In this document: positions 47,790 to 57,884 of the stretch, in pieces | How positions within the stretch are numbered: the first letter of the stretch is position 1 | How the letters are laid out: each line of letters begins with the position of its first letter | NCBI GenBank assembly: GCA_964017045.1 | Contig: OZ024808.1 | Coordinates: 16,615,784 to 16,679,783 of the forward strand | Source of the DNA: Omphiscola glabra | Lineage: Eukaryota; Mollusca; Gastropoda; Lymnaeidae | Length of the DNA stretch: 64,000 nt | Reading direction: 5' to 3' | The notes under the pieces: model-generated | Database searches by the model: none | What the model saw: the letters and a program-made list of their open reading frames with translations, nothing else | Told to the model about the DNA's origin: nothing | Position numbers and translations under genes: made by a program

Positions 47790-48365
47790 CTTGCTCTCAA
47801 TGTCGACCTGCTGGTTGTCAAGGCTCACAGCGTTAAGGTCGACCTGCTGGTTGGCAAGGCTCTCAACGTTAAGATCGACCTGCTGGTGGGCAAGGCTCAC
47901 ATCGTTAAGGTCGACCTGCTGGTTGGTAAGGCTCACAGCGTTAAGGTCGACCTGCTGGTTGGCTAGGCTCTCAACTTTAAGGTCGACCTGCTGGTTGTCA
48001 AGGCTCTCAACGTTAAGGTCGACCTGCTGGTTGGCAAGGCTCTCAACGTTAAGGTCGACCTGCTGGTTGGCAAGGCTCACAACGTTAAGGTCGACCTGCT
48101 GGTTGGCAAGGCTCACAACGTTAAGGTCGACCTGCTGGTTGGCAAGGCTCACAACGTTAAGGTCGACCTGCTGGTTGGCAAGGCTCACAGCGTTAAGGTC
48201 GACCTGCTGGTTGGCAAGGCTCTTAGTGTTTAGGTCGACCTGCTGGTTGGAAAGGCTCACACTGTTAAGGTCGACCTGCTGATTGGCAAGGCTCTTAGTG
48301 TTTAGGTCGTCCGGGGTGGGGCGTGTATTTTTTCTTGTTTGCAAGGCTGTCGATGTTTTGGTCGA
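47790..48365. repeat. 36-bp minisatellite grown from a unit single-copy in copy A
   Basis: About 15 units of gttaaggtcgacctgctgg followed by ttggcaaggctcacaac, with decayed units at the right. The matching place in copy A (14904-14937) has one unit only. The period keeps a long minus-strand frame of 12-residue repeats (NQQVDLNVVSLA) open, which is best explained by the period. Confidence 0.95.
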
Positions 48366-49634
48366 CTTGGGGGTAATTATAATTTTTACAAGTTGACTCA
48401 TCATAAAAAATAATAAAACATTACGGTAGGCAACAAGTGAGACCAGCCAATAAATGTCAGGTGGAAAGCCTTTCACAAATACAAAATATGAGGGACATAA
48501 AACGTTTAGATTGAGCGAATGAATCAAGATTTTGCAGTACCTAAATGTAAGCTTGCTTTGGGTGTCCTCATTCTTTGAATAAAAAGAACCCCACATATTT
48601 TAAACGATGACTGTCATAGAATGAAGTGATCGTTTCCAGTAGATCGACAGTTTGATCGCAGCGATGCCTATTGTATTGAATTAGCTCTCACTGAATTGAT
48701 TCGTTTCTTTTACGTTTCATTGAAAGTCGTTCCACCAATAAGAACAAACAGAAAGCAACTACTCCCAAGAGTTTTAAAGTAATTCGTTTGGTAACTGTTG
48801 TAAAGATGCAAAGAGTCAAACCCATTCTGGTTGAATCGAAATGGTAGAATTTCTCCAGGATTAAGTTTATCGGGAATTTCAATTTTGTGACGGCGCTATC
48901 ATAAGCGTTTGTATGTTTCGTCCGGATGGAAATGAGGGAGTAGGGCGTGATACATATAATGCAAACACTCAAAGAGGGACGGTACAGTATGGTTTACTGT
49001 AAACCTTCAATGAAAAGAATATCCATTATCATGTACATGAGACGGTGTTAGGCAAACAAGGCCTGAAGTCATATATCTATTTTAGGCAAATAAGGCCTAA
49101 AAAAAATACGAAAAGTCAGGTTATAAACAAAAAAAATGCTGTGATCTGTCTTTTCGTCTTGTTTTCTGAATAAGGATCTTAGCCGAAACGTCAAAATCTT
49201 TTGTCCTGTCTATAAATTCAAGTTTATCATACTTTGTTCTTATATTTCATTTACACAACTTGAATGTAGTCCATCAATTATCTTTAATGGCACAAAATAA
49301 GCAGGATTGTAGCTTTGCCTTCGTTACAGCAACCTTATATTACATCTCGCTGTGTCCTATTTACTGTAACCCCACAGTACATATAGATGTGCCCTAGTTA
49401 CTGAACCCTTATATTACATCATGCTGTTCCGTATTTACTGTAACCTTACCGTCCATCTAGCTGTGCCCTAGTTACTAAACCCTTACATTACATCTCGCTG
49501 TGCCTTATTTACTGTAACCTCTCAGTCCTTCCACCTGTGCCCTAGTTCCTGTAACCTTAAATTCCGTCACCAAGTGAAATTTCTAGTGTTTTTTAGCTTA
49601 AATTTATAGCCCATAGAAGTCCATAAGACCTTTG
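48366..49634. other. Segmental duplication copy B, non-genic
   Basis: 48366-48990 matches 14938-15413 and then 17337-17375 of copy A, so the 1.9-kb block of arrays in A is an A-specific insertion or a B-specific loss. 49320-49610 matches 20335-20775, including tgtgccctagttact, the unfilled form of the MITE site. At about 49165-49215, gaataaggatcttagccgaa followed by acgtc resembles a motif seen in some retroelement ends, but is too short to assign. Confidence 0.68.
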
Positions 49635-49705
49635 CAGTAGCGTAGCTAGGGCTAATGCCACTAGGGGAGGACCACCCCCTCCGCATCCACCATCCATGCC
49701 ACTTG
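49635..49705. mobile_element. hAT-type MITE, copy B relative of 20886-20992
   Basis: It begins cagtagcgtagctaggg and ends ccatgccacttg. Flanks gacctttg (49627-49634) and gactttg (49706-49712) are the decayed target duplication corresponding to ggcctttg in copy A. It sits at the same position within the duplicated segment, so it was inherited from before the duplication. Confidence 0.78.
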
Positions 49706-50917
49706 GACTTTGTAGAAAGTTGTTTTGAGATCACCTCCTTCAGAAATACGGCCACGCCTGTTTATGACATCATTAATCTTTATCCCACAACGCGTGAAGA
49801 TAAGGCGTCACCGTGACACTAGACCTGGCCTCATGTAACAAGAGCTCCTGTTACTCAGCTCAGTGGTCAGGCGTTCACAACCAAACAGCGGTAGAAAATT
49901 CGCTGTCCGTTATTTCTTGAGGATTCTTACTTCACCAATGTTCTTCTACATTTAAACTTGATATTTTTACGTAAATTTTCTTTCACTATGAATAATTTTT
50001 AGAAGCTCTTAAATTTGTCAATAGTTATTTCCTCGATGTTTCTATAACTAGCTCAGTTAAAACATACCAGACAATAATACTTTAGAACAATTCCGCCTTA
50101 ACGAAAGAAAATGAACTTTTTTCAAAAAAAATTTTTTAAAGTACCCTCAACTTTCATTTTTTGTTTTTGTGGAAAAATATCTAAATATAATTTTATTGAA
50201 ATTTTAATCTTAAATGTTAATATTCTTGGTTAAGCAAAAATCGTGTACTTTTAATCGAAAATTCTACCTGAATTTATTATTTTTTAATTCTATTTTTTTC
50301 TTCATTTAATTGCTAAAATCTGTATACTTTAATCACACTAGAAACATTTGGGTTAAATTTACACGTGCAAAGACTAAAATTAACAAACAATTCTGTCAGA
50401 CATCAATAACGACATGAATGCCATTAAGGTTTTAAGGTTACTACTGTTCATCACCTATTGAAAACGTGTGAAGAGTAGCGGGGCTAGTGTACTTTTTTTG
50501 TTCAATGTTCATAATAAACCTGGAATATTTCTTGATAATCAGAATTTAACTCAGTCATCAAAGGGGGAGAGGAGGGGGGTGCACTAACCAAGTCAAATTC
50601 TTATTTGTAACATTTAAAATGTTGAAAATAAAAATATCACTAAATTTTAAAAAAATCTTTGAGGAATAATTTTTTTTTTTTTTTAAAGTTTGCTATATTT
50701 TGTATGTGCACTGTTTCCATCTCCACACCAACAGCTACGATCCGTTTTTTTTCTCTTTTTTATCTGTTTGACTCATTTTACGTTGTCAAAATTATCACAG
50801 AACGGTTCTTACGGAGGAGTGCACTAGTCCTGAATGAGTAGTGGTGAGTTGAGTATGGCTCCTTACTTTCATTTATTTTCTGCGTACATAGGCGCTTATA
50901 CAGACTAAAAGAAAACT
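49706..50917. other. Segmental duplication copy B, non-genic, AT-rich
   Basis: 49706-49945 matches 20993-21260 and about 50080-50130 matches 21510-21560. The remainder is AT-rich with homopolymers and a G-rich patch near 50564-50580. No gene. Confidence 0.65.
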
Positions 50918-51145
50918 TTGAGACAGACGAAAGCACAACGTTGAGACAGACAAAAGCACAACGTTGAGACAGACAAAAGCACAACGTTGAGACAGACAAA
51001 AGCACAACGTTGAGACAGACAAAAGTACAACGATAATTCAGACAACAACGCATCATTGAGACTGACAAAAATACAACGCTGAGACAGACAACAGCACAAC
51101 GTTGAGACGGACAATAAGCACAATGTTGAGACAGACAAAAGGGCA
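50918..51145. repeat. 23-bp minisatellite
   Basis: About ten units of gttgagacagacaaaagcac plus aac; the right half is degenerate. It is not present in copy A at the corresponding place. Confidence 0.93.
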
Positions 51146-51343
51146 ACATAGACTTGAATTAGTTCAAAGAACTGATTTCATGCGTGCCGATAAAAGTGTA
51201 GAACATATGTATTACTTGTTACTAAACACAACGCTGTTCTTTACAAAACACAGTTATTCTGTTACTCTACTCCAACTCTATCACTAGTCTATCTTCTAAA
51301 CTTTTCCTATCTCCTAGTTTCGTCTCAACTGATCTCTCTCAAC

Positions 51344-51530
51344 CAGGGCCGACCCTAACAATTGCGGGGCCCTATGCGAAACGGATTGCGCGGGGCCCAT
51401 TCTGGGTAGAGGATAAGGATAAAAAGTGAAAATTAAGATTTTTGTATTAGAAAAATATTCGGGGCGGGGCCTATGAAAGTGCGGGGCCCATTGCGGCCGC
51501 ATAGTTTTCAGTGGCCTAAGGCCGGCCCTG
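51344..51530. mobile_element. hAT-type MITE, 187 bp
   Basis: Inverted ends cagggccgacc and ggccggccctg lie between a perfect 8-bp target duplication ctctcaac at 51336-51343 and 51531-51538. The interior has repeated gcggggccc phrases and no coding sequence. It is absent from copy A as far as I can see. Confidence 0.9.
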
Positions 51531-51538
51531 CTCTCAAC

Positions 51539-52049
51539 TGTTTCCTCTCAACTTTACTGACTGTCCCCAAACCTCTAGCTTATAAACAATTCTTTCCCTC
51601 AAAGGTACTCCAGGAATAATATCTATTAACACATCCCTGTCCCTTCATTTCAGGTCAATAATATACTTTCGTCATTGACACCAACAGTATCATTGGAAGT
51701 CTGGAAGGCCCGAAAGTTAATATCATGGAAAGAACCAATCCCCTGTATCTCCAGATGAGAGAATGTATTAACCTTAACCTCTTAGCATTTCACTTCCCAA
51801 AATCGCATCAATTTCCGCCCGTTAAATACTCTAACCAAAAAACACTGGAGCTCTGTTCTGTACCCCACTTCAGGCTTTTGTGTCACGTTCCTTATGGCCT
51901 GTTAACTCCATCCTTATCGTGATACCACAGGTTAGCTCAACACTCCCTCCTGTATAATGTCCTATCAGATTAACTCACTACCTATGGTAACAGTAAATAA
52001 AATGAGATGTTTTGTTGAAAAAGACACAATGAGTTAGCGGGCGTAATAT
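51539..52049. other. Segmental duplication copy B, non-genic
   Basis: 51885-51975 corresponds to the 38-bp array region of copy A, with only one or two units (ctcaacactccctcctgta). 51995-52049 matches 22165-22210. No gene recognised. Confidence 0.65.
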
Positions 52050-52420
52050 AAGATCGTGGACACACCCGGTCTCAGTAGCCATAGAGATGCTGGACACACC
52101 CGGTCTCAGTAGCCATAGAGATCTGGACACACCCGGTCTCAGTAGCCATAGAGATCTGGACACACCCGGTCTCAGTAACCATAGAGATCCTGGACACACA
52201 CCGATCTCAGTAGCCAAAAGATCCTGGACAAACACCGATCTAAGTAGCTAAAAGATCCTGGACACACATCGATGTCAGTAGCCAAAAGATCCTGGACACA
52301 CACTGATCTCAGTAGCCAAAAGATCTGGGACAGACTCGGTCTCAGTAGCCATAGGGTTCCTGAACAAACCCGGTCTCAGTATCCAAGAGATCCTGGACAC
52401 ACCCGGTCTCAGTAGCCATA
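52050..52420. repeat. 34-bp minisatellite, left part
   Basis: About eleven units of agatcctggacacacccggt followed by ctcagtagccatag, with variants (acacaccgatctcag). It continues at 53741-53812 after an inserted LTR. Copy A has one unit at about 22212-22243. Confidence 0.94.
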
Positions 52421-53740
52421 TGTCGAAAATTCTATTCTTATCTATATATTTCTGGTCCCCAAAATGTCGAACCACGAATAATTACTTTCAGAACAGGGGA
52501 TATATATATAGATAAAGGTCCCTAGCGATACGTTGATTAGTATTACTGTGACTCTGTCTAGGGAATGATTACTACAATCAACAGTTACAACAATAACGTT
52601 ACTATTACTTAAAAACACCAGTGGTTCAGCCACAAATAATTATTTTAATTAGTAAAATACTAAATACATAGAAACATACAAATAGTAATACTTAATAACT
52701 TAATATCGATACAAATACAATGCTTTACTAATAATACGATATTATGTTGCTGGACGTTCGGTGGAACGTTCGTCTCGGCTTGCCCTCTCTTGCCTGCTTC
52801 TCGTCTGCTATACACACTGCCAGACTCTTACAGCACACCACAAAGCCCTGGAAGGGTCGCCACTGGTCACTCAGCTGTGCGTTACTCGCTCGTTATTATC
52901 TGCCTTGTGCAATTACTGCGTCAGGGTTAAACTGTTAACCGCTGACGTCTTATACAGTACTGAGTTCTAGTCTACTGAGCTCTGCTATGGCATATGCTTC
53001 TATAGCCCTAAGCCTAATCTCATTCAACTGACTGAACTGAGCTAACGTACTAACTGTATTAACTTACTAAACTAACTACTCTAACTGTACTAACTACTAA
53101 CTGGCTGTAAAGAGAATAATAGATACAACATAAGCTACAACTAAGAATTACAGTCTTATCACAATATTACTAATCATACATATAACGTAGTATTCTAACA
53201 ATGACTTGATAACTAACTATAATCCTAACATATCCTCTAACAAAATGCTAACATTACAAACATGTGAAACTAACAACAATAATAATGTTACCAACCCTAC
53301 GACACTTGATTGGACACACTCCAAAAAGCAAATAGTCATAAGCCAGGCTCAGACTTGTCTGTCAATTACACTACCGTAATTACAGGGACGAGAGAGAGCG
53401 ACTAACTGACTTACAACTCTATATATACTCGGATCCAGCCTAACGCTGACCTAAGTCCAGTTAACGGTGACCTCTGGGTCATACATATGATTAATATACT
53501 ATATGCTAATTTTTCGCCTGGTCAACCAATGGTTCACCAGCTGACCCTAGGTCACAAGCTTGGTCGCACGCTGACCATTTTTCTGGTTGACCGGGAACTT
53601 CCATTGTTTCTGACTATGAGTCATTATTATCATCAGTACTGGCCTAATTGAGTCGATCGCGTGACAAGCGACTGACAAGTGACCGGTAGGTTGTGTGAGC
53701 CAGCGGGTCTCACACAAGTGAGGACCAGCGGGTCTCAACA
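52421..53740 (-). mobile_element. Solo LTR, 1320 bp
   Basis: It begins tgtcgaaaa and ends tctcaaca (TG...CA) and is flanked by a perfect 5-bp target duplication ccata at 52416-52420 and 53741-53745. It splits one unit of the 34-bp minisatellite. Read on the minus strand, a TATA box (gagtatatatagag, plus-strand 53418-53431) lies about 310 nt from the 5' end, which suits a promoter at the U3/R boundary. No retroviral-type coding sequence is present, so the element is a solo LTR left by recombination. The family is unknown. It is absent from copy A. Confidence 0.85.
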
Positions 53741-53812
53741 CCATAGAGATCCTGGACACATCCGGTCTCAGTAGCCATAGATATCCTGGACACACCTGGT
53801 CTCAGTAGCCAT
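53741..53812. repeat. 34-bp minisatellite, right part after LTR insertion
   Basis: Two further units of the same repeat as 52050-52420 (agatcctggacacatccggt followed by ctcagtagccatag). The unit interrupted by the LTR resumes here with the duplicated ccata. Confidence 0.93.
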
Positions 53813-53889
53813 AGAAAATCACAGGATCTACCACGAAGAATAAAAGTTAAACTTTTCTTTAAGCTTCTTACATGTTGGTCTTGGTTTGT

Positions 53890-54000
53890 ACGATGACATT
53901 CATTCGTAAGATGACATTCATTTGTAAGACAACATTCATTTATGCTATGACCTTCTTGAGTATGCTGACATTGACGCGTACAATAACATTCACACGTAGA
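53890..54000. repeat. 18-19-bp minisatellite, copy B version
   Basis: About six decayed units related to gatgacattcattcgtaag, the counterpart of the longer array at 22318-22622. Confidence 0.82.
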
Positions 54001-54060
54001 GTAAGCAACCTAACTGTTTCGATCACTTAGAAAAACCTACTTATCTGTAGGTTTTTAAAA

Positions 54061-54830
54061 TCATGCATCCATCAGTGTGGCCTGCCTGACCATTTCCTTC
54101 CCCTTAGACCTAACTAATGTTTTTCTTTTCCATGCTTGGATTCCCAGCTGATATAAATCCCTCTCCACAACACCCATCCACCTAAGCTTAGGTCTACCTT
54201 TAAGCCGTTTTCCTCTGGGGTTTAACCGGTTCTTCTTCTTCACTCTTCTGTCAATGACATTCCTATTCAGTTTGAATTTTTTTTTTTGTCATATATGTAG
54301 TTTTTCCTGTTTTTTTCCTCCTGTGATGCTTCTACTTGTGCTTCTACTTCAATGTAATAAGCTCTTAGGATTGGTTGATCTTTGGTAAATTTTCCGTAAT
54401 CCTATCGTTTTTCTCTTTGACTTCGGCCATTGTGTATTATGCTTATCATCTGCTTATATTTAACCCTTACAATTAAATGGTCAGAGTCTGCGTCTGCTCC
54501 TCGATAGTTTCTTACGTCTTGATTGTCTGATTCATGCCTACTATCGATCAGAACATGGTCAATTGTGTTGTAAGTCATTTCATCTTATGAGTTCCAAGAT
54601 AATTCATGCTTATTTTTTTCGTTTTTGGGGCTGCTTACTTTAATCCAAGCTATACAAGTCTATAAATTAAATCTCATTCTTATTGGATACTTCATGCAGT
54701 CTCTCCTAAGTAATATTTGACATAAACTCATTTTCTTTTCCTGTCTTGGCATTAAAGTCGCCTAACACTTTTTTTTTAAATTTCATGTCGTTGTCATCAT
54801 CATAGACCTTTTCCACAGTCTCATAAAATA
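54061..54830 (-). pseudogene. Decayed LINE: endonuclease and C-terminal remnants, RT missing
   Basis: On the minus strand the high-coordinate part translates to VLGDFNAKTGKENEF (about 54770-54720), TIDHVLIDSRHESD and YRGADADSDHLIVRVKYKQM (about 54580-54450), the Asp-Asn and Ser-Asp-His motifs of an AP-type endonuclease. The low-coordinate part (54243-54061) reads GKRLKGRPKLRWMGVVERDL, typical of the polyprotein C-terminus. The reverse transcriptase between them is missing, so the element carries an internal deletion as well as many point mutations. Confidence 0.8.
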
Positions 54831-54948
54831 TGTTTTTTATCTGACCTTGTGTATTTCGGTGGCAGCATAACCATTTATTAATTATAAATTAAGCTTTTTT
54901 CATCGCACACGCAAAAAGCCCAATCTTTCAGTATATGTTTTAAATGAC
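54831..54948. other. Short spacer between LINE remnant and hAT element
   Basis: AT-rich, nothing recognised. The missing hAT terminal repeat should have been here. Confidence 0.5.
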
Positions 54949-57470
54949 GGGGGTCGCCTAAGACAATTGGAAAACACACATTTCCACCGCCGATTGCTTC
55001 GGTCCAGCTGAAAAACCAGACATGTCACAAATTTTCATTTGTGAGATATCCCCCTTCAAGTATTCACCCCAGAATAAAGCTTAAACCTTCAGTGAAAACT
55101 ACTGCAAAAATCAGCTCGTTTACGGTTAATCGCGGATTATGAGTAGGGCGTACTATCGAAGAATCAGACAATTCCAGTGAAAATGAAGAAGAAAAAAACT
55201 CAAAGCTACCTCCCTTAATATCACGTGATGCGCTTAACCAATGGCAAGTAAGGAAAACTTAAATAAAGAATAAAGATCAAATGTCCGATGCTGAAATTAC
55301 ACCGAACAATAAATTCTACTATTGTTATCCACAGTAAGCTTAAAGTGAAAATTTAAAGGCAAAAAATAAATATCGGTTAGAGGAGGCAGAGTCTTTCTAG
55401 TCATAATACATGGGGTAAAAGTTTTATGTGATTAGAAGCAGTGTACTGAGACTGAGAGGAATGTTTAGGATTAAGTTTAATCAGTTGCAGTAGCCCTCAC
55501 CTATAGCAGTCAGGTACTATTGGGCCTGTATGAGAATAAGCTCAGAATGCTGTCGTACTAAGTTACGCCTCTGTTAAAAATTGCCTCTGATGAATAATGA
55601 TTGCCTAACAAAGGCAAAAAACAAAGAATTTAAAAAAAACGCAAAATAAAAAGTATGCTCGTTTACTGCTTCACGCCTTGATTTGACTCTGACCTTTGAG
55701 TGATGAGAGTATTACAATGATTTACAACATAGTCATTGTCAATCATTTTGTGCAATTGTATTTAGTCCCGCCTCATTAAAACCCGTTAAACACATTATCG
55801 TTATGTTTTCATTGTTATTGACAATACAGACCATTATCTTTTTATGTTATGAATGAAAGTCTTACAGTGAACTGAGTAATGTCTGATGCTATTGTATGTG
55901 CAAAGTAGCATAAAATAAATCTATTCCATAAATTTCAGTACCAGTTCAAGGTCACTTATATGTCACTTATAATTTATAATAAGCTGAATGATAATGTCAC
56001 TGTGAAAGTATAAACTTGATATAATTTATTACATTATCATTGAGTCATTACACGGAAATTACACTACCTGTACAAGATCTCAGTGCTGTGTACTGTGCTT
56101 TATTTTTTCAAAACATTCTACCATTTTTTGAAAAATAATTGTTTTTTTTATTTCGGCCACAATTAGTTTTATTATTTAGAGAGGTAACGTAAGTTAAATA
56201 AATGACGAATAAGAGATTAACTTGCTTTTAAAAATCATAAAGTATAGTTAAATTAATAAATTTCAATTTTCAATAGAAAAAATAGAAAAGTCACAATATT
56301 AAGTCAGCTTGATAATAAGCTGTAAAAATCTGTCATAAAATACCTAGTAGTAACTGATATATTTAAAATTAAATGGTATCACTAAATTCCAGGTAAATTG
56401 TATAATTTGATTTTAACTTTTGAAAATGTTAAATACTTTCAAACTTTAAAATCCCCTTTTCTCAAACACTTAAAAATGTTACATGTCTATCTTTTACACT
56501 GAGATCTTCAATATACCATCCTTTAGCAATCAATCCCAAGACAATGGATCGTTTAGAGAAGAACGTTAAATAAAAGAAAATACAGTGAGGATTATTTGCA
56601 GTATGGTTTTACAACTGGGATTGAGCAAACGGACTGTGGTATTTGTTGCGAAGTTCTATCAGCCGAATCTATGAAGCCGAACAAACTAGAACACCATTTC
56701 GACAGCAAGCATATGAGCTTTGTTGGCAAGGATACCAACTATTTTAGAAGTAAAGCTGGTGGACTCCAGAAAGCCAGACGTGACACTGGAAGCAAGTACC
56801 ACAAACAAAACTTAGCAGCCTTTGAAGTTTCATATTTGATGGCACTCAGAATCGCACCTGCTGTCAGTGAGAGACCTCACACCATTGCTTAAAAATGTAT
56901 TACTGCAAGCGGCCAAAGACATTGTTCGCGTTATGAACGGAGACGAATTTGTTACGAAATACAATTTCCTTAACTAATGATACTGTCCGCAAAAGAATAG
57001 ATGCCATGGTAATCAGGTCTAAATACATAAGTAGACTTGTTGTGGAATATGATCTTCGTTGTGCTCTTGCAAAAACTGCCCCGAGCATTTCTGATCTAGC
57101 TGGTAAAAGACAAGCAATCTCGACCTTCGCACTGAAGTTGGCTTTTTACGCATAAAGTCGCAAAATGTAGCAATGTAGTTTACTGTTGTTATGTTAAGAC
57201 TGTTACCCATGCAACACCATGCGTATGACAAAATCTCATTTGTTTGTAGTTATAAATAAATAAATAGTGTACAATATATAATTACCTATTGTTTTCGTGT
57301 GCTTTATCACCAAAATACATCATGCATATCAGATATTTACATTACTATCCATAACAGAAGCAAAATAACAGTTAAGAAGTAGCAACGAAAATAAGTTTAT
57401 GGTTGGGGGTCGCCACAACATGAGGAAATGCATAAAGGGGTCGCGGCATTAGAAGGGTTGAGAACCACTG
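54949..57470 (+). mobile_element. hAT element, OC1-like, internally deleted
   Basis: The left part starts gggggtcgcctaagac...ggaaaacacacatttcc, matching the subterminal region of the 1786-1986 element, but its terminal ~45 bp are lost. The right end, aagtagcaacgaaaataag through gggtcgcggcattag and gggttgagaaccactg, matches the end of that element and closes at 57470. Between them lies a broken hAT transposase (56596-57160). It is therefore a larger relative, probably derived from an autonomous copy. No target duplication could be tested because the left end is missing. Confidence 0.82.
56596..57160 (+). pseudogene. hAT transposase remnant (BED finger N-terminus joined to C-terminal tail)
   Basis: The first frame (56596-56892) has a BED-type zinc finger, CGICCEVL...KLEHHFDSKH, then ASYLVALRIA-like SYLMALRIAP and PHTIA. 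After a frameshift near 56890 follow LLQAAKDIVRVMNGDEFV and, after another, LTNDTVRKRIDAM. These match the N-terminal half of hAT transposases of the ZBED5/SCAND3-like group. It then jumps to VEYDLRCALAKTAPSISDL, which looks like the usual C-terminal tail, so the catalytic core and most of the dimerisation domain are deleted. Not functional. Confidence 0.83.
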
Positions 57471-57884
57471 GCATATAGGGTCCTTTCTTTCTTTATATTA
57501 TAAGGGTGTTAGTGTTGCTGCGACTATAAAATATGGTGTAGTCTTTTGTCTTGAGGATGTCTGCATTTTTCCATCGAATTTTTGCAATGCAACAATAGAG
57601 ATATTATATATCATTTTGTTATCTATTGAGCGGGCTAAGGCTCCTACTCCAATCAGGATTAATACTTTCCAAGTCACAATGCAAAAATCTTGTCCAAATA
57701 GACATGGGTCGATTTCTATTAGTAACAAACACAACTTTAATGGCGGACACAGCAGAATAATAGTATCGATTATTTTGTCATACAAAGAAAGGCTTTTCAC
57801 TACGTCCCAATAGAAACATGACTCCTTGGTAGACACTCCGTTGGCGATGATGTCCAGCTCAGAGATGTAAACATGGTCATGCAA
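57471..57884. other. Non-genic stretch
   Basis: No gene or element is recognised. A minus-strand open frame runs through it into the array but has no known domain. Confidence 0.6.

Noticed and set aside
47703..48596. 297-codon minus-strand frame with NQQVDLNVVSLA repeats
   Set aside because: Its length is due to a 36-bp array that is a single unit in the paralogous segment; non-repeat ends show no conservation of this frame in copy A.
52744..52970. Two overlapping ~65-codon plus-strand frames
   Set aside because: They lie inside the solo LTR, antisense to it, and have no recognisable domain.
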